DNA of 64,000 nt from Candidatus Acetatifactor stercoripullorum (GCA_019114005.1 DXGH01000071.1:60000-123999); one strand, 5' to 3'; shown: positions 6,950-17,559, counted from the first letter of the stretch. The notes: generated from the sequence alone by a model not told the origin. Numbers and translations are program-made.

Positions 6950-8941
6950 TTACTGTTTGCTGCTGTAATTGGCCTCCGCCGCCTGAAACTGGGCGTAAAG
7001 CATCCTCTGATTGTTCATCTGTTTTACGATATTGGTTCTTCGTGTCACGAAATCCGACAGCTTTTTCATATATTCCTCGGGAGATATCTTTCCGTCCGCC
7101 ACAAGGGTAAGTCCCTTTTCCCAGCTTGCGGTCAGGGCCGGGTCAAGAAGGGGCCTGATGGAGCTGTTTACCACATCGTAGACCATCTCGCCCATCAGGG
7201 TGGGCGTGAGAACCTGGCTCTTTTTATTCAGTGCAAGGTATTCAATATTTACCAGCTTTTTTAATATTTCCGCCCTGGTGGCGCTGGTGCCGATGCCGCT
7301 TCCCTTGATCTGGGCCCGCAGCTCCTCATCCTCAATAAACTGTCCTGCATTTTCCATGGTGAGAATTATGCTTCCCGAGGTATACCGCTTTGGAGGAGAG
7401 GTTTCTCCCTCCTTGATCTCATAATTCTCAGCCTGAAGCTTATGCCCTTTTTTGAGGCCGGACAAAAGCCCTACCAGCTCACTGTCGCATTTTTCCTCCC
7501 CCTCCTCCTTTTCCTGTGTCTTAAAGGAATAGGCCAAAAGCTTCAGATATCCCTCCTCCTCCAGCACCTTGAAGTTTGCAAAAAAGCGTTCCTCCTTTAC
7601 CCTGATCACAAGGGCGAATTTCCGATAAACAGCCGGAGGATAAAAGATGCTCAGGAATCGTCTGGCAATGATTTCATATACCTTTGCAGAAACCGGAGGC
7701 AGCGACGAAAGATTGTTCAGTCCCTGGCCTGTGGGAATAATGGCATAATGGTCTGTAATCTGCTTATCGTTCACATAACGGGTTTTGGCAATCCCCTTGT
7801 GCCTTCCCTCAGAGAGAATCCAGGCCGCCGCCTCCGCCGTGTGCCCAAAGCCCCGCAGCCCCCCGATATTCTTATGAATTTCCTTTGCCACGGCAGAGGA
7901 AAGCACCCTGGCGTCGGTCCTGGGATAGGTGACCATCTTCCTTTCATAGAGCTCCTGGACAATCCGAAGGGTCTCGTCGGGACTGATCTTGAAATATTTG
8001 GAGCAGTCGTTCTGCAGCTCCGCCAGATTGTAAAGCAGCGGCGGATTTTTCTTTTCCTGCTTCCGCTCTATGCTTTCCACTGTGATATCCCCCACCGGCT
8101 CCTTTTCCAAATAGGCGATCAGCTTTTCTGCGCTCTCTTTTTCCCGAAAACCGTTCTCTTTGTATAGAAGGGGCGAAGCATACAAGCCAGAGCCCTCCAC
8201 CGCCTTCCACTCTCCCGAAAAGCATTTCTCCTGCAGCTTGAAATTTCCAATCACCCTGTAAAAGGGGGTCTTTACAAAGGAACGGATTTCCCGCTCGCGG
8301 TTGACGATCATGCCAAGGACGCAGGTCATCACACGGCCCACGGAAATAACCGCCTTATCCCGTTTCAGGTAGTCCCGCAGGGTTCTCCCGTATTTCAACG
8401 TCAGGGCCCTGGAAAAATTAATTCCCATCAGATAGTCCTCTTTTGCACGCAAATAAGCCGCGTGGCTTAAGTTGTCATATTCCTTCAGGTCCTTAGCCTC
8501 GCGGATTCCTCTTAAAATTTCTTCTTCCGTCTGGGAATCAATCCAGACCCTTTTTCGTTCCTTGCCCTGTACTTGAGCCATCTGCTCCACCAGACGGTAA
8601 ATATACTCTCCCTCCCGCCCGGAGTCGGTACAGACGTAAATGGTGCTTACGTCCGGACGGTTCAGCAGTCCGCTCACAATAGAATACTGTTTGCGGGCAC
8701 TTTCGATTACCTCATAACGAAAGGTTTCCGGGATAAAGGGAATGGTATCAAAGCTCCATCGTCTGTATTTCTCGTCATAGGCTTCCGGATAGCTCATTGT
8801 CACCAGATGTCCCACACACCAGGTGACAATGGCCTCCCCGCCCTCCAGGTACCCTTCCCTGGAGTTCATATTTATTTTCAGTGCGGCGGCAAATTCCCTT
8901 GCCACACTGGGTTTTTCCGCTATAAATAAGTTTTTGCCCAC
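6950..8941 (-). CDS. topB: DNA topoisomerase III
   Basis: FIAEKPSVAREFA N-terminus, VTYPRTDARVLS active-site region, GIGTSATRAEIL. Confidence 0.95.
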   Translation of the reverse strand: MGKNLFIAEKPSVAREFAAALKINMNSREGYLEGGEAIVTWCVGHLVTMSYPEAYDEKYRRWSFDTIPFIPETFRYEVIESARKQYSIVSGLLNRPDVSTIYVCTDSGREGEYIYRLVEQMAQVQGKERKRVWIDSQTEEEILRGIREAKDLKEYDNLSHAAYLRAKEDYLMGINFSRALTLKYGRTLRDYLKRDKAVISVGRVMTCVLGMIVNREREIRSFVKTPFYRVIGNFKLQEKCFSGEWKAVEGSGLYASPLLYKENGFREKESAEKLIAYLEKEPVGDITVESIERKQEKKNPPLLYNLAELQNDCSKYFKISPDETLRIVQELYERKMVTYPRTDARVLSSAVAKEIHKNIGGLRGFGHTAEAAAWILSEGRHKGIAKTRYVNDKQITDHYAIIPTGQGLNNLSSLPPVSAKVYEIIARRFLSIFYPPAVYRKFALVIRVKEERFFANFKVLEEEGYLKLLAYSFKTQEKEEGEEKCDSELVGLLSGLKKGHKLQAENYEIKEGETSPPKRYTSGSIILTMENAGQFIEDEELRAQIKGSGIGTSATRAEILKKLVNIEYLALNKKSQVLTPTLMGEMVYDVVNSSIRPLLDPALTASWEKGLTLVADGKISPEEYMKKLSDFVTRRTNIVKQMNNQRMLYAQFQAAEANYSSKQ

Positions 8942-8957
8942 GAATCTATGTCCTCAC

Positions 8958-10685
8958 TTAAGCTGTGAAGGCCTTCTGAAAAAGCTTTTCCAGCTCCTCC
9001 GGCGGCTGCGGCTTTCCACAAAGATACCCCTGAATCACGTCACAGCCAATGGCATGCAGGTACTTATACTGCTGTTCATCCTCCACACCCTCGGCGATGG
9101 ACTCAAAGCCCAGACATTCCACCATATTGATGATGGATTCTGTGATCACCCTGGTGGCAGAATCCGTCAAAACCGTGTCAGTAAAGCTTTTGTCAAGCTT
9201 TAACGTATCTATGGGAAGCTGCTTTAAATAGGACAGAGAAGAAAATCCTGTGCCGAAGTCATCCAGGGATATTTTGATCCCACAGGCATGCAGCTGTTTG
9301 AGCTTATCGGAAACCATGTCAAAGTCATTGATCAGGATGCTCTCCGTAATTTCCAGTTCTACGTCGGAGGGATCTACCTGATATTTCCGGATGGTCTTTA
9401 AAAGAGAATCCACAAAATCGTCTCTTGCACACTGCAGCGCGGATATATTGATGGACATGATAAAGGAAACTCCATATTGCTTCCGCCAGGCAGAATACTG
9501 CCTGATGCTTTGTTCCACCACCCAGTTTCCGATGGGAATAATGGCGCCGTTTTTCTCCGCAATAGGAATAAACACGGAAGGGCTTATCATCTTCCCGTCC
9601 TCCTCCCGCCATCTCACAAGCGCCTCAACCCCGCGCAGCTTTTGGTTCCCCGCATAAAACTGGGGCTGAAAATATAGCACAAAATTTTTCTTGAACACAG
9701 CCTCCTTGAGCTTGTTTTCCAGCTCAACCGTCTCCAGAAATTCATTCAGTATGGAAGCGTTAAAATACCGTATGGTATTCTTTCCGGTGCTCTTCCCTTT
9801 AAACATGACGATCTCCGCACACTTCATCAGCTCAAGGGCCGAGGACGCCGCCTCAGGAAACTCTGCAACGCCTATGCTGACGGTAATCTGAAGCTCCTGG
9901 CCACTGCTTAAGCAGAAGGGCTCCCTGGTTCGCTTCTGTATGGTCTTGTGTATGTGCTCCACGCTGTGGTCTCCCATGGGCTCATAAATGGCCATACAAT
10001 ACACATCGCTGCTTAAATGACAGACGATTACCTCCCTGCTGCACAGCTCCTTTAAAAAGCTGCCAAACTGCTGGACCAGCTCGTCTCCAACTACCAGGCC
10101 CATACCGTCATTTATCTTTCTAAAATCGTCGATGTCGATCACCAGTACGCTGACCACACTGTTTCTTTCCTTGGCAGTTCTCACAAATTCGCCCAGCTGG
10201 CGCACAAAATAATTGCGGTTATAGAGTCCTGTGAGCCCATCATAATATGCCATGTAGGTCAGCTCTTCATTCTGATTTTTAAATTTTGTGATATCGGAGG
10301 TGCATATCACCTTCTCCTCTGGACGTCCCAGGGCGTCATAGGTTACATTGGCGCAAAACCGAAACCACCGCTTTTTATCCTTCATAAGACATTCTGCCGT
10401 CAGAGAAGCTTCTCCACTTTTTTCCAAAAACAAAACGTCTCTCAGCTTAAGCAGGCAGGATTCGTCCACAGCGTCAAAAAGCTTTGCCGCCTCCTTCATG
10501 TCGTGCACTTCAAAGTCAAAAAAATCATGCCACTTCCCCAAGGTGACAACTTCATTTTTCTCAAAAGAATAATACAGAAAAGCCTCGGCAGAGGCATCGC
10601 ATACCATATGGTACATGCGTTCCTTTGCCGCCAGCTTTTGGTTCATCGCTTTCAACAGATTTAATTGATAGCGCATTTCATTCAT
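8958..10685 (-). CDS. PAS-like/GGDEF-EAL domain protein (cyclic-di-GMP)
   Basis: GGDEF region DGLTGLYNRNYF...MGLVVGDELVQQF (GGDEF degenerate: VVGDE); EAL region LRGVEALVRWREEDGKMISPSVFIPIAEKNGAI, ITESI, LDDFGTGFSSLSYLKQLPIDTLKLDKSF. Confidence 0.9.
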   Translation of the reverse strand: MNEMRYQLNLLKAMNQKLAAKERMYHMVCDASAEAFLYYSFEKNEVVTLGKWHDFFDFEVHDMKEAAKLFDAVDESCLLKLRDVLFLEKSGEASLTAECLMKDKKRWFRFCANVTYDALGRPEEKVICTSDITKFKNQNEELTYMAYYDGLTGLYNRNYFVRQLGEFVRTAKERNSVVSVLVIDIDDFRKINDGMGLVVGDELVQQFGSFLKELCSREVIVCHLSSDVYCMAIYEPMGDHSVEHIHKTIQKRTREPFCLSSGQELQITVSIGVAEFPEAASSALELMKCAEIVMFKGKSTGKNTIRYFNASILNEFLETVELENKLKEAVFKKNFVLYFQPQFYAGNQKLRGVEALVRWREEDGKMISPSVFIPIAEKNGAIIPIGNWVVEQSIRQYSAWRKQYGVSFIMSINISALQCARDDFVDSLLKTIRKYQVDPSDVELEITESILINDFDMVSDKLKQLHACGIKISLDDFGTGFSSLSYLKQLPIDTLKLDKSFTDTVLTDSATRVITESIINMVECLGFESIAEGVEDEQQYKYLHAIGCDVIQGYLCGKPQPPEELEKLFQKAFTA

Positions 10686-10737
10686 AATATGCCTCCCCAA
10701 TATCCGAAACGGGCAAAGCCCGACAGACAAAACCTTG

Positions 10738-11823
10738 TTATCGTTTTGTGATGTACCCCTGGGCCTTTAACAGCTCCGCACAGAGAATCGCTCCGCCAGC
10801 AGCTCCCCGAACCGTATTGTGAGACAGCCCTACAAACTTATAATCATACACTGTATCCTCGCGCAGCCTTCCCACGCTGATTCCCATGCCCTTTTCATAG
10901 TCCACATCCAAAGCCACCTGTGGTCTGTTTTCCTCCTCAAGATACTGGATAAACTGCTTAGGTGCGCTGGGAAGCCCAAGTCTTTGAGGCTCTCCGCTGA
11001 AGGATACAAGCTTCTCGATCAGCTGCTCCTTTGAAGGCTTCTTCTTAAATTTCACAAAGACCGCCGCCGTATGGCCGTTCAAAACCGGCACCCGGATACA
11101 CTGACAGGTGATTACAGGAAACTGGGCCGGCACAATCACCCCGTCCTGTATGGAACCCCAGATGCGGAGGGGCTCCTTCTCGCTTTTCTCCTCTTCTCCG
11201 CCGATATAGGGGATAATGTTTCCCACCATCTCCGGCCAGTCCTGAAAGGTCTTGCCGGCTCCTGAGATAGCCTGATAAGTGGTTGCCACTACTTCATAGG
11301 GCTCAAACTCCTTCCACGCTGTGAGCACAGGCGCGTAGCTCTGAATAGAGCAGTTGGGTTTTACCGCAACAAAGCCTCTTTTTGTTCCAAGACGCTTTTT
11401 CTGATATTCTATCACTTTCATGTGCTGGGGATTAATCTCCGGTATCACCATGGGAACGTCGGGCGTCCATCTGTGAGCGCTGTTGTTGGATACTACGGGA
11501 GTCTCTGTCCTGGCATAAGCCTCCTCTATCTTCTTAATCTCATCCTTTGTCATATCCACTGCGCTGAATACAAAGTCCACCTGAGACGCCACCGCCTCCA
11601 CTTCATTCACATTCATGACAACAAGACCTTTTACCGCCTCTGGCATGGGGGTGTCCATCTTCCATCTGCCTCCCACTGCCTCTTCATAGGTCTTTCCCGC
11701 AGAACGGGGGCTTGCCGCTATGGTAGTCACCTCAAACCAGGGGTGATTTTCCAGAAGGGAAATAAAGCGCTGTCCCACCATGCCTGTTCCGCCTAAAATA
11801 CCAACCTTTAATTTCTCACTCAT
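10738..11823 (-). CDS. asd: Aspartate-semialdehyde dehydrogenase
   Basis: GGTGMVGQRFISLLENHPWF; VKPNCSIQSYAPVL catalytic Cys; QAISGAGKTF. Confidence 0.93.
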   Translation of the reverse strand: MSEKLKVGILGGTGMVGQRFISLLENHPWFEVTTIAASPRSAGKTYEEAVGGRWKMDTPMPEAVKGLVVMNVNEVEAVASQVDFVFSAVDMTKDEIKKIEEAYARTETPVVSNNSAHRWTPDVPMVIPEINPQHMKVIEYQKKRLGTKRGFVAVKPNCSIQSYAPVLTAWKEFEPYEVVATTYQAISGAGKTFQDWPEMVGNIIPYIGGEEEKSEKEPLRIWGSIQDGVIVPAQFPVITCQCIRVPVLNGHTAAVFVKFKKKPSKEQLIEKLVSFSGEPQRLGLPSAPKQFIQYLEEENRPQVALDVDYEKGMGISVGRLREDTVYDYKFVGLSHNTVRGAAGGAILCAELLKAQGYITKR

Positions 11824-11857
11824 ATTTTTTTTCCTCCTCCCGGCGCAGCCGGATAAT

Positions 11858-13285
11858 CTATTGTTTCTGCGGGTTTAAGATCACATTGTCCGGCAGAATA
11901 TCAATTCTGTCCTCCTGCAGATATTTTTGGTTTACCTCGATTACCTTCTTCATGGCCTCCGGTCCGGGCGCGCCGATGGTAAGCCTTTTTTCCACACAGG
12001 TCTTTAAGGAAACCGCCTCGTAAAAGTCAGGCTCAAATCTATCGCTGATGGCCTGCAGCTCCTCAAGGCTTAAGGCATCAATAGAGGTATCCTTGTCAAT
12101 ACAGTATAATACCAGTCTTCCTATAACAGCATGTGCATCCCGGAAGGGAACCCCTTTGTTCACCAGGTAGTCCGCAGCGTCCGTGGCATTGCTGAAACCG
12201 TTCACCGCACTTTTTTCCATGCGGTCCTTTTTAAATCTCATGGTTTTCAGCATCCCTGTAAACAGAATCAGACAATTCTGCACCGTATCCATGGCGTCAA
12301 AGGATACCTCCTTGTCCTCCTGCATATCCTTATTATAGGCAAGGGGCAGTCCTTTCATGGTCGTAAGAAGAGAAACCAGTGCGCCGTACACCCGGCCTGT
12401 TTTTCCTCTCACCAGCTCCGCGATATCAGGATTTTTTTTCTGGGGCATGATGCTGCTTCCGGTGGAGTAAGCGTCATCCAGCTCCACAAACTGATATTCA
12501 TTGGAATTCCACAGTATAATTTCTTCACAAAAACGGCTTAGGTGCATCATCACAGTGGACAGCGCCGCGAGAAATTCTATCAGATAATCTCTGTCGGCCA
12601 CGGAATCCATACTGTTTAAGGTGGGCCCCTCAAACCCCATCAGAGAAGAGGTATAGCTTCTGTCCAGAGGATAGGTGGTTCCCGCCAGGGCTCCCGCTCC
12701 CAGAGGGCAGTAATTCATGCGGCAGTAAATATCCTTCATTCGAAGCCTGTCGCGCTTGAACATTTCAAAGTAGGCGCCATAATGATGGGCGAGGGTTGTG
12801 GGCTGGGCCTTCTGCAGATGGGTAAATCCAGGCATATAGGTTTCCAGATTTTCCTCCATGGTGTGGAGAATTACCTCTAAAAGGGACTTTAACAGGTCGT
12901 CCGTTTTCAAAACCTGCAGTCTGGTATACAGCTTCATGTCTAACGCCACCTGATCGTTTCTGCTCCTGCCTGTATGAAGCTTCTTTCCGGCCTCTCCGAT
13001 CCGGCTGATAAGCTTGGCCTCCACAAAGCTGTGAATATCCTCATATTCCGGGCCGATCTCCAGATCGCCTCTGTCTACATCATCCCGTATTCCCGTAAGT
13101 CCCTTGATAATGTCATCCCTCTCTGCGGATGTGAGAATCCCCTGCTTGGAAAGCATGATGACATGGGCGATGCTGCCCTCTATATCCTGGTGGAATAAAC
13201 GCTTGTCAAACTGTATGGACGCATTAAACTCATAAACCATCCGGTCCGTTTCTTTGGTAAAGCGTCCGCCCCACAACTGTGCCAT
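11858..13285 (-). CDS. argH: Argininosuccinate lyase
   Basis: WGGRFTKETD; HTGRSRNDQVALD; GSSIMPQKKNPDIAELVRGKTGRVYG. Confidence 0.97.
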   Translation of the reverse strand: MAQLWGGRFTKETDRMVYEFNASIQFDKRLFHQDIEGSIAHVIMLSKQGILTSAERDDIIKGLTGIRDDVDRGDLEIGPEYEDIHSFVEAKLISRIGEAGKKLHTGRSRNDQVALDMKLYTRLQVLKTDDLLKSLLEVILHTMEENLETYMPGFTHLQKAQPTTLAHHYGAYFEMFKRDRLRMKDIYCRMNYCPLGAGALAGTTYPLDRSYTSSLMGFEGPTLNSMDSVADRDYLIEFLAALSTVMMHLSRFCEEIILWNSNEYQFVELDDAYSTGSSIMPQKKNPDIAELVRGKTGRVYGALVSLLTTMKGLPLAYNKDMQEDKEVSFDAMDTVQNCLILFTGMLKTMRFKKDRMEKSAVNGFSNATDAADYLVNKGVPFRDAHAVIGRLVLYCIDKDTSIDALSLEELQAISDRFEPDFYEAVSLKTCVEKRLTIGAPGPEAMKKVIEVNQKYLQEDRIDILPDNVILNPQKQ

Positions 13286-13386
13286 AGCCTGTCTCCTGTC
13301 TTTTTTTTAAACTCGAAATTGATATTACCATAAAAAACGCTTTTCTGCAATACAGTGTACCGTTAGTTTTACACCCTTTTTCCGCC

Positions 13387-13407
13387 TTTATCATAATATA
13401 TGATAAA
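13387..13407. promoter_or_regulatory. Candidate operator palindrome upstream of the orphan ABC genes
   Basis: TTTATCAT-AATAT-ATGATAAA, perfect 8-bp arms. Confidence 0.5.
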
Positions 13408-13431
13408 TTGATTTCATAATCGCGAAAGGGT

Positions 13432-14217
13432 ATGTCCTTTATGCAGAACATCTTGGAGCTTAAAAATATCGGCTATTCCTATCACAGCCTTCAAGGAGAA
13501 ACAAAGGCCCTTAAAAACATTTCTTTCGGCGTAGGGGAGGGGGAATTTGTAGCGGTGGTGGGTCCAAGCGGCTGCGGAAAATCCACACTGCTTTCCATTA
13601 TATCCGGCCTGCTTCCACCGGAAAGGGGCACCATCGCAGTGAATAATCCGGACGGTTCCCTCCATTACCCCAGGGTTGGATATATGCTTCAGCGGGATCA
13701 TCTCTTTGAATGGCGCACTGTATACAAAAATGTTATTTTGGGACTGGAAATCAACCATATGATGACCCCGGAGAGGCTGGCCCATGTAGACCAGCTGCTT
13801 TTTGATTACGGGCTGGATAAATTCCGGGACAAACGTCCAAGCGAGCTGTCCGGGGGCATGAAGCAGCGGGCGGCGCTGATACGGACTCTGGCCCTGGACC
13901 CCCAGCTGCTTCTTCTGGATGAGCCCTTCAGTGCTCTGGATTACCAGACAAGACTTATGGTTTCTTCGGATATCTGCCAGCTGATACGGGCTGCCGGAAA
14001 AACCATGATCATCATTACCCATGATCTTTCCGAGGCCATCAGCCTTGCGGACCGTGTAATCATCCTGTCTGCAAGACCGGCCGTGGTAAAAATGGAGGTT
14101 CCCATTCATCTTACCCTGTCCGACGACTCGCCGCTGGCCGCAAGAAACGCACCGGAATTTCAATCTTATTTCAATCAACTGTGGGAGGAGCTTGGCTGTG
14201 AAAGAAAAGAAATGTGA
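13432..14217 (+). CDS. ABC transporter ATP-binding protein (SsuB/TauB/ThiZ-like)
   Basis: GPSGCGKSTLLSIISGL; LSGGMKQRAALIRTLALDPQLLLLDEPFSALD. Confidence 0.9.
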   Translation: MSFMQNILELKNIGYSYHSLQGETKALKNISFGVGEGEFVAVVGPSGCGKSTLLSIISGLLPPERGTIAVNNPDGSLHYPRVGYMLQRDHLFEWRTVYKNVILGLEINHMMTPERLAHVDQLLFDYGLDKFRDKRPSELSGGMKQRAALIRTLALDPQLLLLDEPFSALDYQTRLMVSSDICQLIRAAGKTMIIITHDLSEAISLADRVIILSARPAVVKMEVPIHLTLSDDSPLAARNAPEFQSYFNQLWEELGCERKEM

Positions 14218-15001
14218 ATTGACAAAACAGGAGGAATTTGTAAAAAGCCACAAGAGGCATCATCATCTGATTACCTCCTGGCGTTTTCTGATATTAGTCC
14301 TTTTTTTGGTTTTGTGGGAGGCAAGCGCTGATTTGGGCTGGATAGACAGCTTTTTCTTTTCCAGCCCAAGCCGTGTGGTGCTGCTTTTTATAGAGCTTTG
14401 TGCAGATCGCTCCATCTTCCTTCACATTGGCATCACCCTTTGGGAAACCCTTCTAAGCTTTCTTTTGGTGTTTCTCATCAGTTTGATCAGCGCTACGCTG
14501 CTATGGTATTCTACGAAGCTTTCCGAAATTTTAGAACCGTATCTGGTTATTTTAAACAGTCTGCCGAAATCTGCTCTGGCTCCGCTGTTTATCGTATGGC
14601 TGGGAACAGGAACAAAAACCATAATCGTAGCAGGCATATCCGTGGCCCTGTTCGGCTCCATCATCAGCTTTTACACAGGCTTTAAGCAGAGTGATTCCGA
14701 GAAGGTGACTCTCATCTACACCCTTGGAGGGAAAAAGCGGGATGCCTTTTTCAAAGTAATCCTCCCAAGCTCCGTGCCCGTGCTTTTAAGCACCACCAAG
14801 GTAAATATCGGCCTTGCCCTGGTAGGCGTGATTATCGGCGAGTTTCTTGCCGCAAGGCAGGGACTTGGATATCTAATCATATATGGATCCCAGGTATTTC
14901 AGCTTGACCTGGTGATAATGGCGGTAGTGATCCTGTGTCTGATCGCCTTTGGCCTGTACCGGGGGATACAGCAGATAGAGTATCATATCAGAAAGGGCTG
15001 A
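14198..15001 (+). CDS. ABC transporter permease (SsuC/TauC-like)
   Basis: Membrane protein with ILNSLPKSALAPLFIVWLGTGTKTII; GTG at 14198 is preceded by GGGAGGAG at better spacing than the TTG at 14192. Confidence 0.85.
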   Translation: MKEKKCELTKQEEFVKSHKRHHHLITSWRFLILVLFLVLWEASADLGWIDSFFFSSPSRVVLLFIELCADRSIFLHIGITLWETLLSFLLVFLISLISATLLWYSTKLSEILEPYLVILNSLPKSALAPLFIVWLGTGTKTIIVAGISVALFGSIISFYTGFKQSDSEKVTLIYTLGGKKRDAFFKVILPSSVPVLLSTTKVNIGLALVGVIIGEFLAARQGLGYLIIYGSQVFQLDLVIMAVVILCLIAFGLYRGIQQIEYHIRKG

Positions 15002-15026
15002 GCGAAAATGTCCGTGTCAGAAAAAA

Positions 15027-15055
15027 GGGAGTCAGGAAAAGAATGTCCTGACTCC
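15027..15055 (-). terminator. Terminator after the GH3 gene (and possibly after the convergent permease)
   Basis: GGGAGTCAGGA/TCCTGACTCCC stem with flanking TTTTTT on the minus strand. Confidence 0.85.
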
Positions 15056-15079
15056 CTTTGGCAAAGGATACCTTATATT

Positions 15080-17362
15080 TTACAGGCTGTTAAGCTCCTT
15101 TAATATCGCTTCCAGTTCCTTATGGGAGCCTTTGTCAAAGCTCAGCATTCCCCGCAAGGGCATATACTTCATCATTGCCAGCTCCATTTCCTCTGTGATG
15201 GCCTCCTTGGCGGCGCTGCTCTTCTCAGGCTCCTTTTTCTCCTGGTTTTCCATCTGTGTGCTCTGCTTCTTTCGGAAACGCTCCACCACTGCTCTTGCCG
15301 CCGGATCCTTGTATATATCCTCATAAATGGAATCCCCGTCATAGGTTCTCTTTATCTGGGTGGTAGACTCCACCATTACAGTCTGGCAAAGAACAATATC
15401 CCGGGAGGACTTTCCGATCAGAATATCAAATTCTCCGGATTCCACATACCAGTCGTGAATCTCCGTGTTGTAGTATGCAAAGGCCCGCTTGCCCAAAGTA
15501 AAGGAAACTGTCTTTGTCTCTCCCGGCAAAAGAGCAATCTTTGCAAAATCCCGAAGCTCCTTCTCCGGCCGCAGCACAGAGCTTTCTTTATCCCGGACAT
15601 AGAGCTGGACGATCTCTTTTCCTGGGCATTTTCCCGTGTTTGTAATATCCACACTTACAGTAAGGGTGTCCGTATCCTTTAGCCTTTGCCTGTCAGCCTG
15701 CAGATTGGAATAAGTAAACTCCGTGTAGGATAAGCCGTGTCCGAAGGGGAACAATACTTCCATTTTCTTTTTGTCATAATACCGGTATCCCACAAAAATT
15801 CCCTCCCGGTAGTCCACGCTGTTTCCTTCCCCGGGGAAAAACAGATAAGAGGGATTGTCCTCCAATTTCACAGGGAAGGTCTCCGGCAGCTTGGCACTGG
15901 GATTTACCCTGCCAAACAGAATATCATATTCTGCCGCCCCCACGGCCTGGCCGCTCAGATAGGCTTCCACAATACCCTTAACCTTGTCCGCCCAGGGCAT
16001 TTCCACCGGAGAACCATTGTGCAGCACTACAATTACATTTTCCTGTACCTTTAAAATCTCATCGATCAACGCATTCTGACAGTCCGGTATGCGCATATGG
16101 GTTCGGTCAAAGCCCTCCGATTCAAATGCGTCCGGCAGTCCTGCAAAGATCACTGCGGCCTTTGCTTCTCTTGCGGCCTCCACAGCCTCCTTCACCAGCG
16201 TTTCATTTATTTCATCTTTCTCATCATCAAAGCCCTGGGCAAAAATAATGTTGGGATTTGCCGCAGCCGCATCCATGACAGAGGTCACCTTATGGCTGTT
16301 GATATGGGAGCTTCCGCCTCCCTGATAGCGGGGTTTTTTCGCATATTTCCCGATAAATGCGATTTTTTCCGACTCATCCAGGGGCAGTACGCCGTCATTC
16401 TTTAAAAGGACTATGGTTTCCTCTGCAATTTTCCTCGCCGCCTCATGGTCTGCATCCCTGTCAAACACAGCAGTTTTATCTCGATTTTCCGCAAAGCGGA
16501 ACACTATATTCAGGATTCTTGCCACCGCCTGATCCAAAATCTCCTCAGAAAGCCTGCCCTCTTTCACCGCTGTCACAATCAGCTGGTCATTCTCCCCGTT
16601 TGAGGAGGGCATCTCCAGATCAAGACCTGCGGCCAGATCCTCCACACGGCTGTTCACGGCGCCCCAGTCACTTACCACATAGCCGTCAAAGCCCCACTCC
16701 TTTCTCAGCACATCTGTGAGATAGGTTTTATTTTCCGCCGCATAGACACCGTTTATTTTATTGTAGGAGCACATGACCGTCCAGGGCTTCTGTTTGCACA
16801 CGGCCCCTTCAAAAGCAGCCAGATAGATTTCACGAAGCGTTCTCTCATCTATGTTGGAGGAGCTGCTCATTCTTCTGGTCTCCTGGTTGTTTGCCAGAAA
16901 ATGCTTGATGCTGGTTCCCACATTTTTACTCTGTACGCCCTTGATGAGGGCTCCTGCCATTTCAGTGGCTAACAGCGGGTCCTCGGAATAGTATTCAAAA
17001 TTCCTGCCGCAGAGAGGGGAACGCTTTATATTCACCGCCGGACCTAAAATGACGCTGACTCCCTCCGCCTGACATTCATTTCCTAAAATTTCTCCCATTT
17101 CCTCTAAGAGCTCTCTGTTAAAGGATGCGGCAGTAGCACATCCCGCCGGAAAGCAGACGGCCTTAATACTCTCATTTACTCCCAGATGATCCGCCTCCTG
17201 ATCCTGCTTGCGCAGGCCGTGAGGGCCATCTGATACCATGGACGGTGCAATTCCCAGCCTTTCGATGCCTTTCGTGTGCCAGAAATCACCTCCGGAACAC
17301 AAGGAGGCCTTTTCCTCCAGTGTCATTTGTGCAATTAATTCCTTGATCTTTTCTTCTTTCAA
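15080..17362 (-). CDS. Glycoside hydrolase family 3 beta-glucosidase-like enzyme (TTG start)
   Basis: MVSDGPHGLRKQ; GYVVSDWGAVNSRVEDLAAGLDLEMPSS; C-terminal fibronectin-like region. TTG at 17362 (LKEEKIKELIAQMTLEEKASL) is preceded by GGAGGAGG. Confidence 0.9.
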   Translation of the reverse strand: MKEEKIKELIAQMTLEEKASLCSGGDFWHTKGIERLGIAPSMVSDGPHGLRKQDQEADHLGVNESIKAVCFPAGCATAASFNRELLEEMGEILGNECQAEGVSVILGPAVNIKRSPLCGRNFEYYSEDPLLATEMAGALIKGVQSKNVGTSIKHFLANNQETRRMSSSSNIDERTLREIYLAAFEGAVCKQKPWTVMCSYNKINGVYAAENKTYLTDVLRKEWGFDGYVVSDWGAVNSRVEDLAAGLDLEMPSSNGENDQLIVTAVKEGRLSEEILDQAVARILNIVFRFAENRDKTAVFDRDADHEAARKIAEETIVLLKNDGVLPLDESEKIAFIGKYAKKPRYQGGGSSHINSHKVTSVMDAAAANPNIIFAQGFDDEKDEINETLVKEAVEAAREAKAAVIFAGLPDAFESEGFDRTHMRIPDCQNALIDEILKVQENVIVVLHNGSPVEMPWADKVKGIVEAYLSGQAVGAAEYDILFGRVNPSAKLPETFPVKLEDNPSYLFFPGEGNSVDYREGIFVGYRYYDKKKMEVLFPFGHGLSYTEFTYSNLQADRQRLKDTDTLTVSVDITNTGKCPGKEIVQLYVRDKESSVLRPEKELRDFAKIALLPGETKTVSFTLGKRAFAYYNTEIHDWYVESGEFDILIGKSSRDIVLCQTVMVESTTQIKRTYDGDSIYEDIYKDPAARAVVERFRKKQSTQMENQEKKEPEKSSAAKEAITEEMELAMMKYMPLRGMLSFDKGSHKELEAILKELNSL

Positions 17363-17452
17363 GCTCGTACCTCCTCCTGCCCGTTGAAACGGACCTCTGT
17401 TTCTCATTGTAATTTTATCCTATCAGAAAAAAGAAATTCCGTATATTTCTTT

Positions 17453-17506
17453 TCTTGACAAGAATATAGGTCAATCTTGACTTTTTCCTTCCTGCTTTCT
17501 ATGATG
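17453..17506 (+). promoter_or_regulatory. araC-family gene promoter with two flanking palindromes
   Basis: TTCTTG-A-CAAGAA and GTCAA-TC-TTGAC palindromes; promoter TTGACT-17-TATGAT. Confidence 0.6.
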
Positions 17507-17559
17507 ATTTTAGGGAAAGCAAAAAGAAGATAACCACATCGGAAAGGGAGGGATTTTCC

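Noticed and set aside
7442-8167. Plus-strand 241-aa ORF opposite topB
   Set aside because: Shadow of the topoisomerase coding sequence.
6950-8941. topB as a sign of an integrative element
   Set aside because: Neighbours are housekeeping genes; no relaxase, T4SS, integrase or transposase ORFs seen in the window.
13414-14253. Minus-strand 279-aa ORF opposite the ABC ATPase
   Set aside because: Opposite strand has Walker A/B and signature motifs; this frame has none.
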